34,209 bases of DNA from Candidatus Phocaeicola faecipullorum (GCA_018884025.1 JAHLFB010000190.1:1-34209), one strand, 5' to 3'. Positions 9,539 to 18,607 are shown, numbered from the stretch's first letter. The notes: generated by a model from the sequence alone, not told the origin. Numbers and translations are program-made.

Positions 9539-10738
9539 ATGAACAGATTTATAGCAATCATTTTGTTTTCCTTTTTACTTTTATCCCAAATCTCATCACT
9601 TCATTTATTGACCTTATATACAATAGCTATTATTGTTCTTGGAATATATACATTCTTAAATGGTAAAATGAAGATAGATAAAAATGTACTTATATTCGCT
9701 ATAATTTCTTTAATTGGTATCTTGGCAAAAGATATACCCACATTCTTTAAGCCATATCAAAGATATAGCTACTGGATATTACTTTTAATAGGATGTTCTT
9801 CACTAATCTATAATAAGAGACTAGTTTATTATCGAAGATGTTTATTGTTAAATGTTTGTTCTATATCAGTTATTATAACTCTTTTATCATTTATCAGTTA
9901 TATAGTAGGCTTTGGATATCAGGCAGGAAATGTTGGATTTTGGGGGGTCGCACTTCATGGTAACATATTAGGCGCTATGGCAATGATTAGTTTAATCTAT
10001 TCAGTATATCATTTTATAAACGATATATCCCAAAAGAAATATATATTTCTATTATTTTGTGGAATATCAATAATTATTTTATTATTAGCATCTTCGAGAA
10101 ATGCTTTAGTATGTTCTATAGTCGGTTTTTTATGTTTCTTAAAATTACATTTTAGAAAGAAAAGTTCCGTATTTATTACTACCATATTCACAATTATTAT
10201 ATTATTAATAATCATATACCCATACCTAGGGAAATACACATCAGGTCTTGAAACAAAAATGTCATACGGATATGAGAATAATTCTATTACAGCAAGTCGT
10301 ACAACTTTATGGAATACTAGAATTGAAGAATTTAGACGTAATCCTATCTTAGGAGTAGGTACATTTGCAGTTGATACAACTATAAAGAACTCAGACAAAT
10401 TTTTCAACCCATATAATCGAACAACAGGAGTTGTTGAACTTGGCTCAACATACTTAGGTATATTATCACAGAATGGATTATTAGGATTTATTTCTTTTAT
10501 CAGTATCATTCTAATAAGTATCAAACAAGGATATCAGAAAACAATTCATTCTTATGATAGATACGACATTTTGTTCTTTTCCATTCTTATATCTTTTATT
10601 CTTCATATGAATTTTGAAGGTTATTCAAATACTGCCGGACAAATTCTTACATTAATTTTATGGTTAGTTATAGGATGCAATTCATATAAACCAATAAATT
10701 GTAAATACAAATCTATAAAAGGAATAATATATTACTAA
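9539..10738 (+). CDS. Wzy-like O-antigen/capsule polymerase (O-antigen ligase family)
   Basis: This 399-residue protein has about 11-12 membrane segments and one large external loop near residues 235-310. The loop contains SRTTLWNTRIEEFRRNPILG followed by VGTF, the pattern of the O-antigen ligase/polymerase (Wzy_C-like) family. In this setting, with a Wzx-like flippase and a Wzc-like regulator, its likely job is to join flipped repeat units into polymer on the periplasmic side. A ligase function cannot be excluded from sequence, since both belong to the same superfamily. No other polymerase candidate is seen in the window, which favours Wzy. Confidence 0.87.
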   Translation: MNRFIAIILFSFLLLSQISSLHLLTLYTIAIIVLGIYTFLNGKMKIDKNVLIFAIISLIGILAKDIPTFFKPYQRYSYWILLLIGCSSLIYNKRLVYYRRCLLLNVCSISVIITLLSFISYIVGFGYQAGNVGFWGVALHGNILGAMAMISLIYSVYHFINDISQKKYIFLLFCGISIIILLLASSRNALVCSIVGFLCFLKLHFRKKSSVFITTIFTIIILLIIIYPYLGKYTSGLETKMSYGYENNSITASRTTLWNTRIEEFRRNPILGVGTFAVDTTIKNSDKFFNPYNRTTGVVELGSTYLGILSQNGLLGFISFISIILISIKQGYQKTIHSYDRYDILFFSILISFILHMNFEGYSNTAGQILTLILWLVIGCNSYKPINCKYKSIKGIIYY

Positions 10739-10739
10739 A

Positions 10740-11744
10740 ATGGACAGAAGAATATCATGGATTGATTATATGAAAGGAGTTGCCATATTTTTGGTAGTTC
10801 TTTCTCATTCTGAGGGACTTCCAAGATTGGTAGAATACTTCTTTAGGCCATTTTTCTTAACCTCATTCTTTTTTGCCTCAGGATATCTATTTCATAATCC
10901 ACCCAAACCATTTGATATAGGGAAAAAGAGCGTTAGGATAATAGAGGGAATATTAATCCCTTATTTAATATATTGGATAATCTCATTTATTATCGACAAA
11001 CTGATACATGGTGATTCATTTAATATAATCATACAAGAATTGATACAATCATTATTAAAAGGACAAAAGTTATGGTTTATTTCATGTCTATTTTGTTCGG
11101 AAATTATTATGTGTGTAAACCTTTTTATCTCTCGAAAACCAATATATATTTTGATTTCAGGTATAGCTGCATTTTTTATATGGGTAGCATATTTGTCTCA
11201 ACCAGGTCAATTATTTTGGTGCGTAAATATAGCATTCCTTGCATATCTATATATGTCTTTAGGCTATTTCTTCAGAAATTATGAAAAATACATCTCTCAA
11301 TATATAACCAATAACAAGATAGGGATATTTCTTTCATTTATCTATCTTGTTTTAATTTGTATAGACTACTTACACTTCAATTACATAGTTATTTTCGCAT
11401 TGAATTACTTTTCAAATATAGGATTTTTTATTCTATGTTCATTAATAGGTTTAACTACATTATATTATTTATACAATAAATTCAAGACAAATAAAATAAT
11501 TACTTTCTTAAGCCTCAACAGTTTACTAATCTACTTCTTCCACAATCAAATGCTTAACATATTAAAACATATAAGTAAACTAAGTGTATTTAATATTTTT
11601 CCCGATTATGGAAAATGTTTATTTCAGGCAATTGGAACTATTCTACTAGTTTGTATACCAATCATTATTACGAACAAATACATTCCAATCTTATCTGGGA
11701 AATCTAAATGGTTATCAAATATATTATATAATCATGAAAAATAA
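10740..11744 (+). CDS. Membrane acyltransferase family 3, third of three
   Basis: This 334-residue protein has about 10 membrane segments. Its N-terminal signature is WIDYMKGVAIFLVVLSHS with conserved His23, followed by FLTSFFFASGYLF. It starts 1 nt after the polymerase stop. Its 3' end overlaps the SGNH hydrolase-like gene by 11 nt, so the two are translationally coupled. In several bacteria an acyltransferase-3 domain is fused to a periplasmic SGNH domain that completes acetyl transfer. Here the two adjoining genes could be the split equivalent, which is an inference. Confidence 0.92.
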   Translation: MDRRISWIDYMKGVAIFLVVLSHSEGLPRLVEYFFRPFFLTSFFFASGYLFHNPPKPFDIGKKSVRIIEGILIPYLIYWIISFIIDKLIHGDSFNIIIQELIQSLLKGQKLWFISCLFCSEIIMCVNLFISRKPIYILISGIAAFFIWVAYLSQPGQLFWCVNIAFLAYLYMSLGYFFRNYEKYISQYITNNKIGIFLSFIYLVLICIDYLHFNYIVIFALNYFSNIGFFILCSLIGLTTLYYLYNKFKTNKIITFLSLNSLLIYFFHNQMLNILKHISKLSVFNIFPDYGKCLFQAIGTILLVCIPIIITNKYIPILSGKSKWLSNILYNHEK

Positions 11745-12639
11745 ACTTTATTACATTGCCCTCGCCATCCTATTTTTATTTCTAATCATAGAGTTATCCT
11801 TACGTTATGTATGGGGATTCTGTGATGCACCATTGTTTATAGAAAGTAAAAACTATGAGTATATAGCTGCCCCTAACCAAAACAGGTTTAGATTTAGATC
11901 ACATCTATACTATAATTCTTACTCCCAAAGAAGTGAAGAACCTGATAGCACTAAAACTATAATCCTAGGTTTAGGCGACTCTGTTCTATATGGCGGTACT
12001 ATGATAGACCAAGACAGTCTTGCTACTTCAATATTCAATAAGAACACTGGGCTACAAATGCTAAACATTTCCGCTGGCAGCTGGGGTCCAGATAATTGTG
12101 CTGCTTACATAAAAGAAAAAGGGCTATTTAATGCCAAAGCTCTTTATCTCGTTGTAAGCAGTCATGATGCTTATGATAACATGGATTTTACCCCAGTTGT
12201 AGGCAAACATCCTAATTATCCTAACAAACAATACCTATTAGCTACTTGGGAACTTCTAGATAGATATATATTTCCTAGAATTATTTATAACTTTAATAAG
12301 ACTAATGTGGATCCTGACCAAGCAGTAATAAAAGGGATTCAAAAAAAAGGAAAAGTATTTAATCCAGGATTCGAACAATTAAAAGAAATAGCCAAGAATG
12401 CAAATATTCCGTTATTGGTATATTTGCATGCAGAATTAAGCGAACTTAATGATAAGAAATACAATAAACAGGGTGAATTAATAATACAATGGTGTAAAGA
12501 AAATCACATACCCATAACACTAGATTTAAAAAATGGAATTACACCCTCAATGTATCGAGATATAATTCACCTAAATTCCTCAGGTCAACATTTCTTAGCA
12601 AAACAGATGATGCATGATTTAAAATTCTTAATTAAATGA
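11734..12639 (+). CDS. Membrane-anchored SGNH/GDSL hydrolase-like protein
   Basis: This 301-residue protein has one N-terminal hydrophobic anchor (residues 5-22) and a periplasmic domain. Block I is LGLGDSVLYGG, with the nucleophile at Ser83. A glycine block (NISAGSWGPDN, 111-121) follows, and the C-terminal DxxH is Asp276-His279 in DIIHLNSSG. The block III Asn seems replaced in VSSHDAYDN (141-149), so it is not a textbook esterase. It may transfer or remove acyl groups on the glycan, and coupling to the upstream acyltransferase favours transfer. The gene overlaps that acyltransferase by 11 nt and the next GT4 by an ATGA. An A8 run lies at 12341-12348. Confidence 0.82.
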   Translation: MKNKLYYIALAILFLFLIIELSLRYVWGFCDAPLFIESKNYEYIAAPNQNRFRFRSHLYYNSYSQRSEEPDSTKTIILGLGDSVLYGGTMIDQDSLATSIFNKNTGLQMLNISAGSWGPDNCAAYIKEKGLFNAKALYLVVSSHDAYDNMDFTPVVGKHPNYPNKQYLLATWELLDRYIFPRIIYNFNKTNVDPDQAVIKGIQKKGKVFNPGFEQLKEIAKNANIPLLVYLHAELSELNDKKYNKQGELIIQWCKENHIPITLDLKNGITPSMYRDIIHLNSSGQHFLAKQMMHDLKFLIK

Positions 12640-13688
12640 TTCTTATATTCTTCCAAAATTGTGTTAGCCCCCATCAAGTACCATATATTAAGGAATTATC
12701 TATAAACCCTAATATAGAGGATATATTTCTAGTAGTCCCTAGATATGATTATAAGGAACGACAAAATATGGGATGGGACAATAAGAAACTAATAAGTAAT
12801 ACAGCCATAAAGTTAATATATAAACCCAGTAAAGATATAGTACAACAACTTTTAGGCACCAATAAAAATGCTTTCTATTTCTTTTCTGGTATCCGAGCCG
12901 ATAAAGACGTTTTCGAATGGTTTAAAGAAAGTCTAAACTATCCTGTAAAAAGATACATCATAACTGAGCCTCCTTTTACATTTAATAAACCATTATGGAT
13001 GCATTATATAAGATTCTTTTTACAAGATTATAAGTTCGTCAAAGATATCCATGGAGTATTTGCTATAGGTGAAGATGCCGTAAAATATTATAAGAACATT
13101 TCAAAGCAATGGAAAGTTTTCCCTTTTCAATATGTAACAGAGCATAAAGAGCGAACAAAAGGAGCAACAAAAGGAAATCTAAAATTGCTTTTTGTTGGAA
13201 ATCTTTGCACAAGAAAGAATGTAAAAATCGTAATTGAAGCACTGAAAGGTGTAAATAATCTAGAATTTACGATTGTAGGAAATGGAAAAGAAAAAACAAA
13301 TCTTGAGAAACTAGCTCAAAAATACAAAATACCAGTTTCATTTTTAGGCGCTAAAGACATGAAAGAAATACCATCAATCATGCAAGAAAATGATGTACTA
13401 ATTCTGCCCTCATTACATGATGGATGGGGAGCTGTTGTAAATGAAGCCATGGATTTAGGACTATATGTCATAGTCAGCAACCGATGTGGAGCACGAACAA
13501 TGATAGACAAAGGAATAACCGGAGAAGTATTCATGTCAAATAACATAAAATCATTGAGAGGTTCCATTGCTCATTGCTTAGAGATTAAAGATGACATAAG
13601 AAGAAGAATCAAAGATAATATTAAGTCTTTTGATAAGTTTCGAGGAAAATCCGTAGCAAAATACTTTATTAATTGTATAGAGAAATGA
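12636..13688 (+). CDS. Glycosyltransferase family 4 (GT-B)
   Basis: This 350-residue protein has a short N-terminal domain starting ILIFFQNCVSPHQVPYIKEL. The donor-binding half carries LLFVGNLCTRKNV and, near residues 260-275, LHDGWGAVVNEAMDLG, the EX7E-type motif. It is shorter than the other GT4 enzymes here because of a reduced acceptor domain. Start and stop both overlap the neighbours as ATGA, so it is embedded in a coupled series. From here to 18578 the base composition becomes less AT-rich, suggesting that this part of the cassette has a different history. Confidence 0.9.
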   Translation: MILIFFQNCVSPHQVPYIKELSINPNIEDIFLVVPRYDYKERQNMGWDNKKLISNTAIKLIYKPSKDIVQQLLGTNKNAFYFFSGIRADKDVFEWFKESLNYPVKRYIITEPPFTFNKPLWMHYIRFFLQDYKFVKDIHGVFAIGEDAVKYYKNISKQWKVFPFQYVTEHKERTKGATKGNLKLLFVGNLCTRKNVKIVIEALKGVNNLEFTIVGNGKEKTNLEKLAQKYKIPVSFLGAKDMKEIPSIMQENDVLILPSLHDGWGAVVNEAMDLGLYVIVSNRCGARTMIDKGITGEVFMSNNIKSLRGSIAHCLEIKDDIRRRIKDNIKSFDKFRGKSVAKYFINCIEK

Positions 13689-14782
13689 AAATATTACACT
13701 ATATACCAAGTATAGACAGGACATCAGGCGGTGTAGGTGCATACATGCAATTACTGGCCAAAGAACTAGGCAAATTATGCGACTTATACATAGTAACCTC
13801 AGTCTCTGAAAATCCATTGCCGATAGAAAATGCAAAGATCATCACTATTCCGTCCAAAATAACAGAATTCCGACAAATGAAAAAGGAATGGTGTAATTTG
13901 CTCAATGACATAAAGCCTGACGTAGTACACGTAAACTGCTGTTGGATGCCCCAAAGTGCATTTACACAGAAATGGGCGCAAAAGTTAGGCTATAAAGTAA
14001 TCCTTTCTCCTCATGGGATGCTGGAACCATGGATAATATCCAGACATTACTGGACGAAAAAAGTTCCGGCCCTCCTACTCTATCAAAAAGCAGCAATAAA
14101 AAATGCAGATTGTCTCCATGCTACAGCTGAAAGTGAAAAAGCCAATCTTCTAAAATTAGGTTATAACAAAAAGATTGAAGTAATAGCTAATGGCATAGAT
14201 GTAGATAGTATAAGAATGAAGGATAATTGGGAAAGGAAAAAGAAAATCTTATTCTTATCCAGAGTCCACGTAAAAAAAGGAATTGAATTTCTACTGGAAG
14301 CTGTTGCAATAGTAAAGGAACAACTCACAGACTATACCATAAATATTGCAGGAGAAGGAGATGCTGATTATATTGCTTCCCTCAAAAACAAGGCTAAAGA
14401 ATTAGGCATAGAAAAGTTAATAAACTTCCGTGGGGGCGTATATGGAGAAGAAAAATGGAAACTCTTTAGAGAAGCGGATGTTTTTGTACTCCCCACTTAT
14501 TCCGAAAACTTCGGAATAGTAGTAGGTGAAGCTCTTGCTTGCGGTACACCCGTAATCACAACCAAAGGAACTCCTTGGGAAGAACTAAACACAGAACATT
14601 GTGGATGGTGGACTGAAATAGGTACTGAAGCTACAAAAGAAGCTTTATTGAGTTTCTTAAATATATCTACCTGTGAATTACAAGAGATGGGATATAATGG
14701 TAGAAAACTGATAGAAAACAAATATTCTACTAAGAAAATTGCCCATGATATGCTTCTACTATATAAAAAAACAATTGGATGA
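13685..14782 (+). CDS. Glycosyltransferase family 4 (GT-B)
   Basis: The frame opens further upstream at a TTG (13673). The ATG at 13685, overlapping the previous stop as ATGA, gives the expected N-terminus MKILHYIPSIDRTSGGVGAY and is preferred. The 365-residue protein has a glycine-rich acceptor loop (SGGVGAYMQLLAKEL), HGMLEPW near residue 110, LFLSRVHVKKGI in the donor domain and the EX7E-type motif in YSENFGIVVGEALACG near residues 272-287. It is a typical capsule GT4. It overlaps the pyruvyltransferase gene by 4 nt (ATGA at 14779), which may mean that its product is what gets pyruvylated; that is inference. Confidence 0.92.
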   Translation: MKILHYIPSIDRTSGGVGAYMQLLAKELGKLCDLYIVTSVSENPLPIENAKIITIPSKITEFRQMKKEWCNLLNDIKPDVVHVNCCWMPQSAFTQKWAQKLGYKVILSPHGMLEPWIISRHYWTKKVPALLLYQKAAIKNADCLHATAESEKANLLKLGYNKKIEVIANGIDVDSIRMKDNWERKKKILFLSRVHVKKGIEFLLEAVAIVKEQLTDYTINIAGEGDADYIASLKNKAKELGIEKLINFRGGVYGEEKWKLFREADVFVLPTYSENFGIVVGEALACGTPVITTKGTPWEELNTEHCGWWTEIGTEATKEALLSFLNISTCELQEMGYNGRKLIENKYSTKKIAHDMLLLYKKTIG

Positions 14783-15921
14783 AAAAAATTGGTATTATAA
14801 CAATTGTCAAGGTTAATAACTATGGGGCAGAGCTCCAAGCATTAGCATTACAAAAAAAATTATGCCTAATGGGATATGATGCTGAAATCATAGATTATCT
14901 TTTTTATAAACACAAAAAGCATAAAAAGGAAAAATGTTCTATGCCATTTTATCCATATCCCCTAAAAAACAGAATAAAGGAATGGCTCTTACCTATCTAT
15001 GAGAGTATAAAAAGTATTCCTTATAAGAGAGCTAATGAAAAAAGAAAGGAAGGATTTGATTCTTTTCATAAAAGAAATACTCGCTTTTCAAAAGAATGTT
15101 TTTATTCCTATTCACAGTTATATAAAAATCCTCCCATATACGATGTATATTGCGTAGGAAGTGATCAAGTCTGGAATCCTAGGTGTTATACAAATCTGAG
15201 TCCATATTTCGTTTCTTTTGCACCTAAAGGCAAAAAGAAAATAAGTTATGCTTCAAGTTTTGGAGTAAAGGAACTACCTGAATCTGCCAAAGCACAATAT
15301 AGCAAACTTCTACAAGGATTAGATTCAATAAGTGTGAGAGAGGATGCAGGAGTAGAAATAGTAAAGGCTGTTTCTGGAAGAAACGCTACCAAGGTAGTTG
15401 ATCCAACCTTACTACTTACCAAAGCTGAATGGCAAACAGTTGCAAAATATGATAAAGTACCAAACGGAAAATATATATTACTTTATGTACTGAAAGATTC
15501 AGAATACATCAAACAAACAGCGCTTACATTAAGAGATAAAACAGGTTTACAGATAGTACGTATATGCAAGGGTGCTTTTAAGCAAGACAAGTCCTCTGAT
15601 AATATTATAGATATAATAGACGCAGCACCAGATGATTTTCTTGGACTTATTGAGAAAGCAGAAATAGTTCTTACCAATTCTTTCCATGGAACGGTATTTT
15701 CTATATTATTTGAAAGAGATTTCTACACCATTCTTAAACGTAATGTAGAGAATAATTCCAGACAAACATCTTTACTTGACACCTTGCATATTGATCGAAT
15801 AAGGTATGAAGACACTGAATTTATTTCAGGTCCGGCTATTGATTATAGAAAATGTGAAACCGCAATTAATAGCTTAAAAGCATCATCCGAACAATATCTT
15901 ATCAATGCAATAGAGAATTAA
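14779..15921 (+). CDS. Polysaccharide pyruvyl transferase family protein
   Basis: This 380-residue protein opens with NNYGAELQALALQKKL (near residues 12-27). It then has YDVYCVGSDQVWNPRC, KKISYASSFGV, a VDPTLLL segment and the conserved LTNSFHGTVFSI histidine block. This is the usual set for the polysaccharide pyruvyltransferase family, which forms ketal-linked pyruvate on sugars from phosphoenolpyruvate and adds negative charge. Some family members act on other substrates. It is followed after 2 nt by an FrhB-like iron-sulfur gene, a pairing that recurs in polysaccharide loci. An A8 run is at 14852-14859. Confidence 0.9.
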   Translation: MKKIGIITIVKVNNYGAELQALALQKKLCLMGYDAEIIDYLFYKHKKHKKEKCSMPFYPYPLKNRIKEWLLPIYESIKSIPYKRANEKRKEGFDSFHKRNTRFSKECFYSYSQLYKNPPIYDVYCVGSDQVWNPRCYTNLSPYFVSFAPKGKKKISYASSFGVKELPESAKAQYSKLLQGLDSISVREDAGVEIVKAVSGRNATKVVDPTLLLTKAEWQTVAKYDKVPNGKYILLYVLKDSEYIKQTALTLRDKTGLQIVRICKGAFKQDKSSDNIIDIIDAAPDDFLGLIEKAEIVLTNSFHGTVFSILFERDFYTILKRNVENNSRQTSLLDTLHIDRIRYEDTEFISGPAIDYRKCETAINSLKASSEQYLINAIEN

Positions 15922-15923
15922 TA

Positions 15924-17132
15924 ATGGAAAAACGACCTCCTATATTATGTGATAAAAAAGATTGTACAGGCTGTGCTACATGTGTACAAATATGCCCGCA
16001 AAGTGCAATCAATATGGTAAAAGACGAAAAAGGCTTTTTATATCCACAAATTGACCCTACTAAATGTGTAGGTTGTTTATTATGTGAAAAGAGATGTCCG
16101 ATAAATGAACCAGAACGAACAACTAACCCCTCTCCTACAGTATATGCATGCTGGCATAAAAATATGGATATTCGCTTGAAGAGTTCATCGGGAGGTGTCT
16201 TTTCTGCCATAGCTGAATACATATTAAAGAATGACGGTATTGTATGGGGAGCTGCCTATTCAAAAGATCTAATCTTAACCTATCAATACGTAGAAAATAT
16301 TAAAGATTTAGATAAACTGAGAAGATCCAAATATGTGCAAGCGGAAGTAAATGATTCTTTCAAACTTATAAAGGAACAATTAAAAGCAGGAAGAAAAGTC
16401 CTCTTTACCGGAACTTCATGTCATATTAGAGGATTATATTCTTATCTACCCAAGAAGTTACAGGAAAACTTAGTCACTATAGATTTCATTTGCCATGGCG
16501 TTCCGTCACCTTCTGTTTTTAGAAAATATGTCAACTGGCTTGAAAAAAAATACAACGACAAACTGGTTGATTTCAATTTTAGAGACAAACAGTACGGATG
16601 GGATAATGGCGTGTTAACAATTGGCTATTTCCAGCATAAAGGAAAGAAAATCTTTATGAATGATGAAAATAGCTATTTTTACGGCATGCTACACGATATG
16701 TTCATACGACCATGCTGCCATGAATGTCAGTCAAATGGATTACAGCGAGAATCGGACTTTACCATTGCTGATTTTTGGGGGATAGGACGTAAAAATAAGT
16801 TTGAACACGAACATGAAAGGAATTATGGAATTTCATTACTAGCATTGAATTCCGAAAAAGCTCATAAAATCTATGAGACTGGATTAAAAAATAGCATAGT
16901 TTCAGTTCAAAGATCTCAACAAGAGGCATATGAAGGGAACTGGAATTATAGATTTTCTGCCAAAAGGAATTCTAAAACTCCTATATTTTGGGAACAATTT
17001 CAACGTACGAACAATTGGGAAGACCTTTTGAGTTTCTTTCAACCCACATTCAGTGAAAAATGCAAATTGTTTATAAAGAGATATGGAGGCCCAACAATAG
17101 CTAACAAACTAAGAAGAATTTTAGGCAAATAA
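15924..17132 (+). CDS. FrhB-like protein: two 4Fe-4S clusters plus coenzyme F420 hydrogenase/dehydrogenase beta-subunit domain
   Basis: This 402-residue protein begins with a 2x[4Fe-4S] ferredoxin module: Cys14, 17, 20, 24 and Cys48, 51, 54, 58. An FrhB/FdhB-type region follows, with SSSGGVFSAIAEY, FTGTSCHIRGL and DFICHGVPSPSVF. Further cysteines sit in the CCHEC block before the SDFTIADFWGI motif. In methanogens this fold binds FAD and iron-sulfur and uses F420. Bacteroides is not known to use F420, so the electron partner here is unknown. The gene sits 2 nt after the pyruvyltransferase and 2 nt before an acetyltransferase. A redox step in making or modifying a sugar is an inference. Confidence 0.88.
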   Translation: MEKRPPILCDKKDCTGCATCVQICPQSAINMVKDEKGFLYPQIDPTKCVGCLLCEKRCPINEPERTTNPSPTVYACWHKNMDIRLKSSSGGVFSAIAEYILKNDGIVWGAAYSKDLILTYQYVENIKDLDKLRRSKYVQAEVNDSFKLIKEQLKAGRKVLFTGTSCHIRGLYSYLPKKLQENLVTIDFICHGVPSPSVFRKYVNWLEKKYNDKLVDFNFRDKQYGWDNGVLTIGYFQHKGKKIFMNDENSYFYGMLHDMFIRPCCHECQSNGLQRESDFTIADFWGIGRKNKFEHEHERNYGISLLALNSEKAHKIYETGLKNSIVSVQRSQQEAYEGNWNYRFSAKRNSKTPIFWEQFQRTNNWEDLLSFFQPTFSEKCKLFIKRYGGPTIANKLRRILGK

Positions 17133-17134
17133 TC

Positions 17135-17683
17135 ATGCAACAATATCAAAAATACATAGATAATTATACAATGGGGAACAAGCTAAAAAGATTGGTTTGG
17201 AACGTGTGTTGCACCATTTTCTTTCGCCCATTCAACCTTCCTTTTTTTAATAAATGGAGGATTTTTATCCTAAAATTATTTGGAGCAAAAATTGGTTCTG
17301 GCAGCATTGTGTATGCCACAAGTAAAATTTGGGCTCCATGGAATTTAGAAATTGGATGTCGCACATGCATTGGGCCATATACAATTATCTATAATCCAGG
17401 AAAAATAAAACTTGGGAACAAAGTAGCTATTTCTCAATACGCCTATCTTTGTACAGCAACTCACGATTACACATCTCCACATCATACTTTATACTGGAAA
17501 GATATAGTTGTTGATGATTATGCGTGGGTAGCTGCTAGAGCTTTTATCTGTCCAGGCATACACATTGGAGAAAGAGCAATTATAGGTGCTTGCAGTGTAC
17601 AAACAAAAAATGCAGAACCTTGGGGTATCTATGCAGGAAATCCTGCAAAGTTCATAAAAAAAAGAATTATAAAGGATGAATAA
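17135..17683 (+). CDS. WcaF-like O-acetyltransferase (left-handed beta-helix hexapeptide family)
   Basis: This 182-residue protein has an N-terminal hydrophobic/basic stretch, then imperfect hexapeptide repeats from about residue 55 to 160. CTATHDYTSPHH holds the likely catalytic histidine. The C-terminus has IYAGNPAKFIKKR, typical of the putative colanic acid acetyltransferase group. It would transfer acetyl from acetyl-CoA to a sugar hydroxyl in the cytoplasm. It overlaps the next GT2 by 8 nt. An A8 run lies near its 3' end (17656-17663). It adds a soluble acetyltransferase to the three membrane acyltransferases in the locus. Confidence 0.9.
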   Translation: MQQYQKYIDNYTMGNKLKRLVWNVCCTIFFRPFNLPFFNKWRIFILKLFGAKIGSGSIVYATSKIWAPWNLEIGCRTCIGPYTIIYNPGKIKLGNKVAISQYAYLCTATHDYTSPHHTLYWKDIVVDDYAWVAARAFICPGIHIGERAIIGACSVQTKNAEPWGIYAGNPAKFIKKRIIKDE

Positions 17684-18578
17684 TTCAATAGCTGCCATTA
17701 TCCTCACCAAAAACGAGGAAAAGCATATAGCGCGTTGCATTAATTCCCTAAAAGGGATTTGTGATGAAGTTTTTGTAATTGATTCGTTAAGTGTAGACCA
17801 AACCTGCGAAATAGCAGAAAGCCTAGGAGCAAAAGTCTATAAGAATCCTTGGAAAAACTATGCAACCCAATTCAATTACGGAGTGTATCAATGCCCTATT
17901 CAATCTGAATGGATATGGCGTATTGATGCCGATGAATTTTTGGAAGGAAACATCGGTACAGCAGTAAAAGAGGCATTGAGTAACTGCCCAACAGATGTAA
18001 ATGGAGTGTATGTAAGAAAACGGATTGACTTTATGGGAAGACCGTTATTACATGGAGGCTGGTACCCCTCCTATCACCTCAAAATCTTCCGCAAAGGTCA
18101 TGGAGATTGTGAGAACCGATGGATGGATGAACATATCCGTATCTTCGATGGAACCACTATTACCATAGAAGAAGGAAATCAGGTAGACGCTAACCTAAAT
18201 GACCTGACTTGGTGGACGGAGAAACATAACGGATATGCGACTCGTGAAATGGTAGACATGCTGATGATGGAGTATGGTTTGGATGCAAAAGCCCAAGAGG
18301 TTGTACCTAAATTCTTTGGTACAGAAGAACAACGGAAACGTTGGCTAAAAATCAAATATATCAAGGCTCCCCTATTCGTAAGGCCATTTGTCAACTTTTT
18401 TCTAAGATACATCCTTAAAGGAGGATTTCTTGACGGGAAAGAGGGTTTTGTATGGCATATCCTGCAAGGATTTTGGTACAGAATGTTAGTAGATGCCAAG
18501 ATTTTTGAGATAAAAAAACAATTTAATTATCAATCAGAAGAGATTAGAAAATATCTAATTGAAAAATATAAAGTCTGA
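17676..18578 (+). CDS. Glycosyltransferase family 2, WaaE/KdtX-like
   Basis: This 300-residue protein has the GT2 N-terminus IAAIILTKNEEKHIARCINS, then VFVIDSLSVDQT and the DxD motif in WRIDADEFL (near residues 86-94). A C-terminal region is rich in aromatic and basic residues. The TKNEE...IDSxSxDxT pattern matches the WaaE/KdtX-like group found in LPS core and capsule loci. It is the last gene of the AT-rich cassette. Its composition is intermediate (24 G+C in 18001-18060), between the cassette and the GC-rich genes that begin 29 nt later. Confidence 0.9.
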   Translation: MNNSIAAIILTKNEEKHIARCINSLKGICDEVFVIDSLSVDQTCEIAESLGAKVYKNPWKNYATQFNYGVYQCPIQSEWIWRIDADEFLEGNIGTAVKEALSNCPTDVNGVYVRKRIDFMGRPLLHGGWYPSYHLKIFRKGHGDCENRWMDEHIRIFDGTTITIEEGNQVDANLNDLTWWTEKHNGYATREMVDMLMMEYGLDAKAQEVVPKFFGTEEQRKRWLKIKYIKAPLFVRPFVNFFLRYILKGGFLDGKEGFVWHILQGFWYRMLVDAKIFEIKKQFNYQSEEIRKYLIEKYKV

Positions 18579-18607
18579 TAACTGTTTAGGGAAAAAATAA
18601 TATCAAT

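Noticed and set aside
13673..13684. TTG start for the GT4 at 13685
   Set aside because: The ATG at 13685 overlaps the previous stop as ATGA, like neighbouring genes, and gives the family N-terminus.
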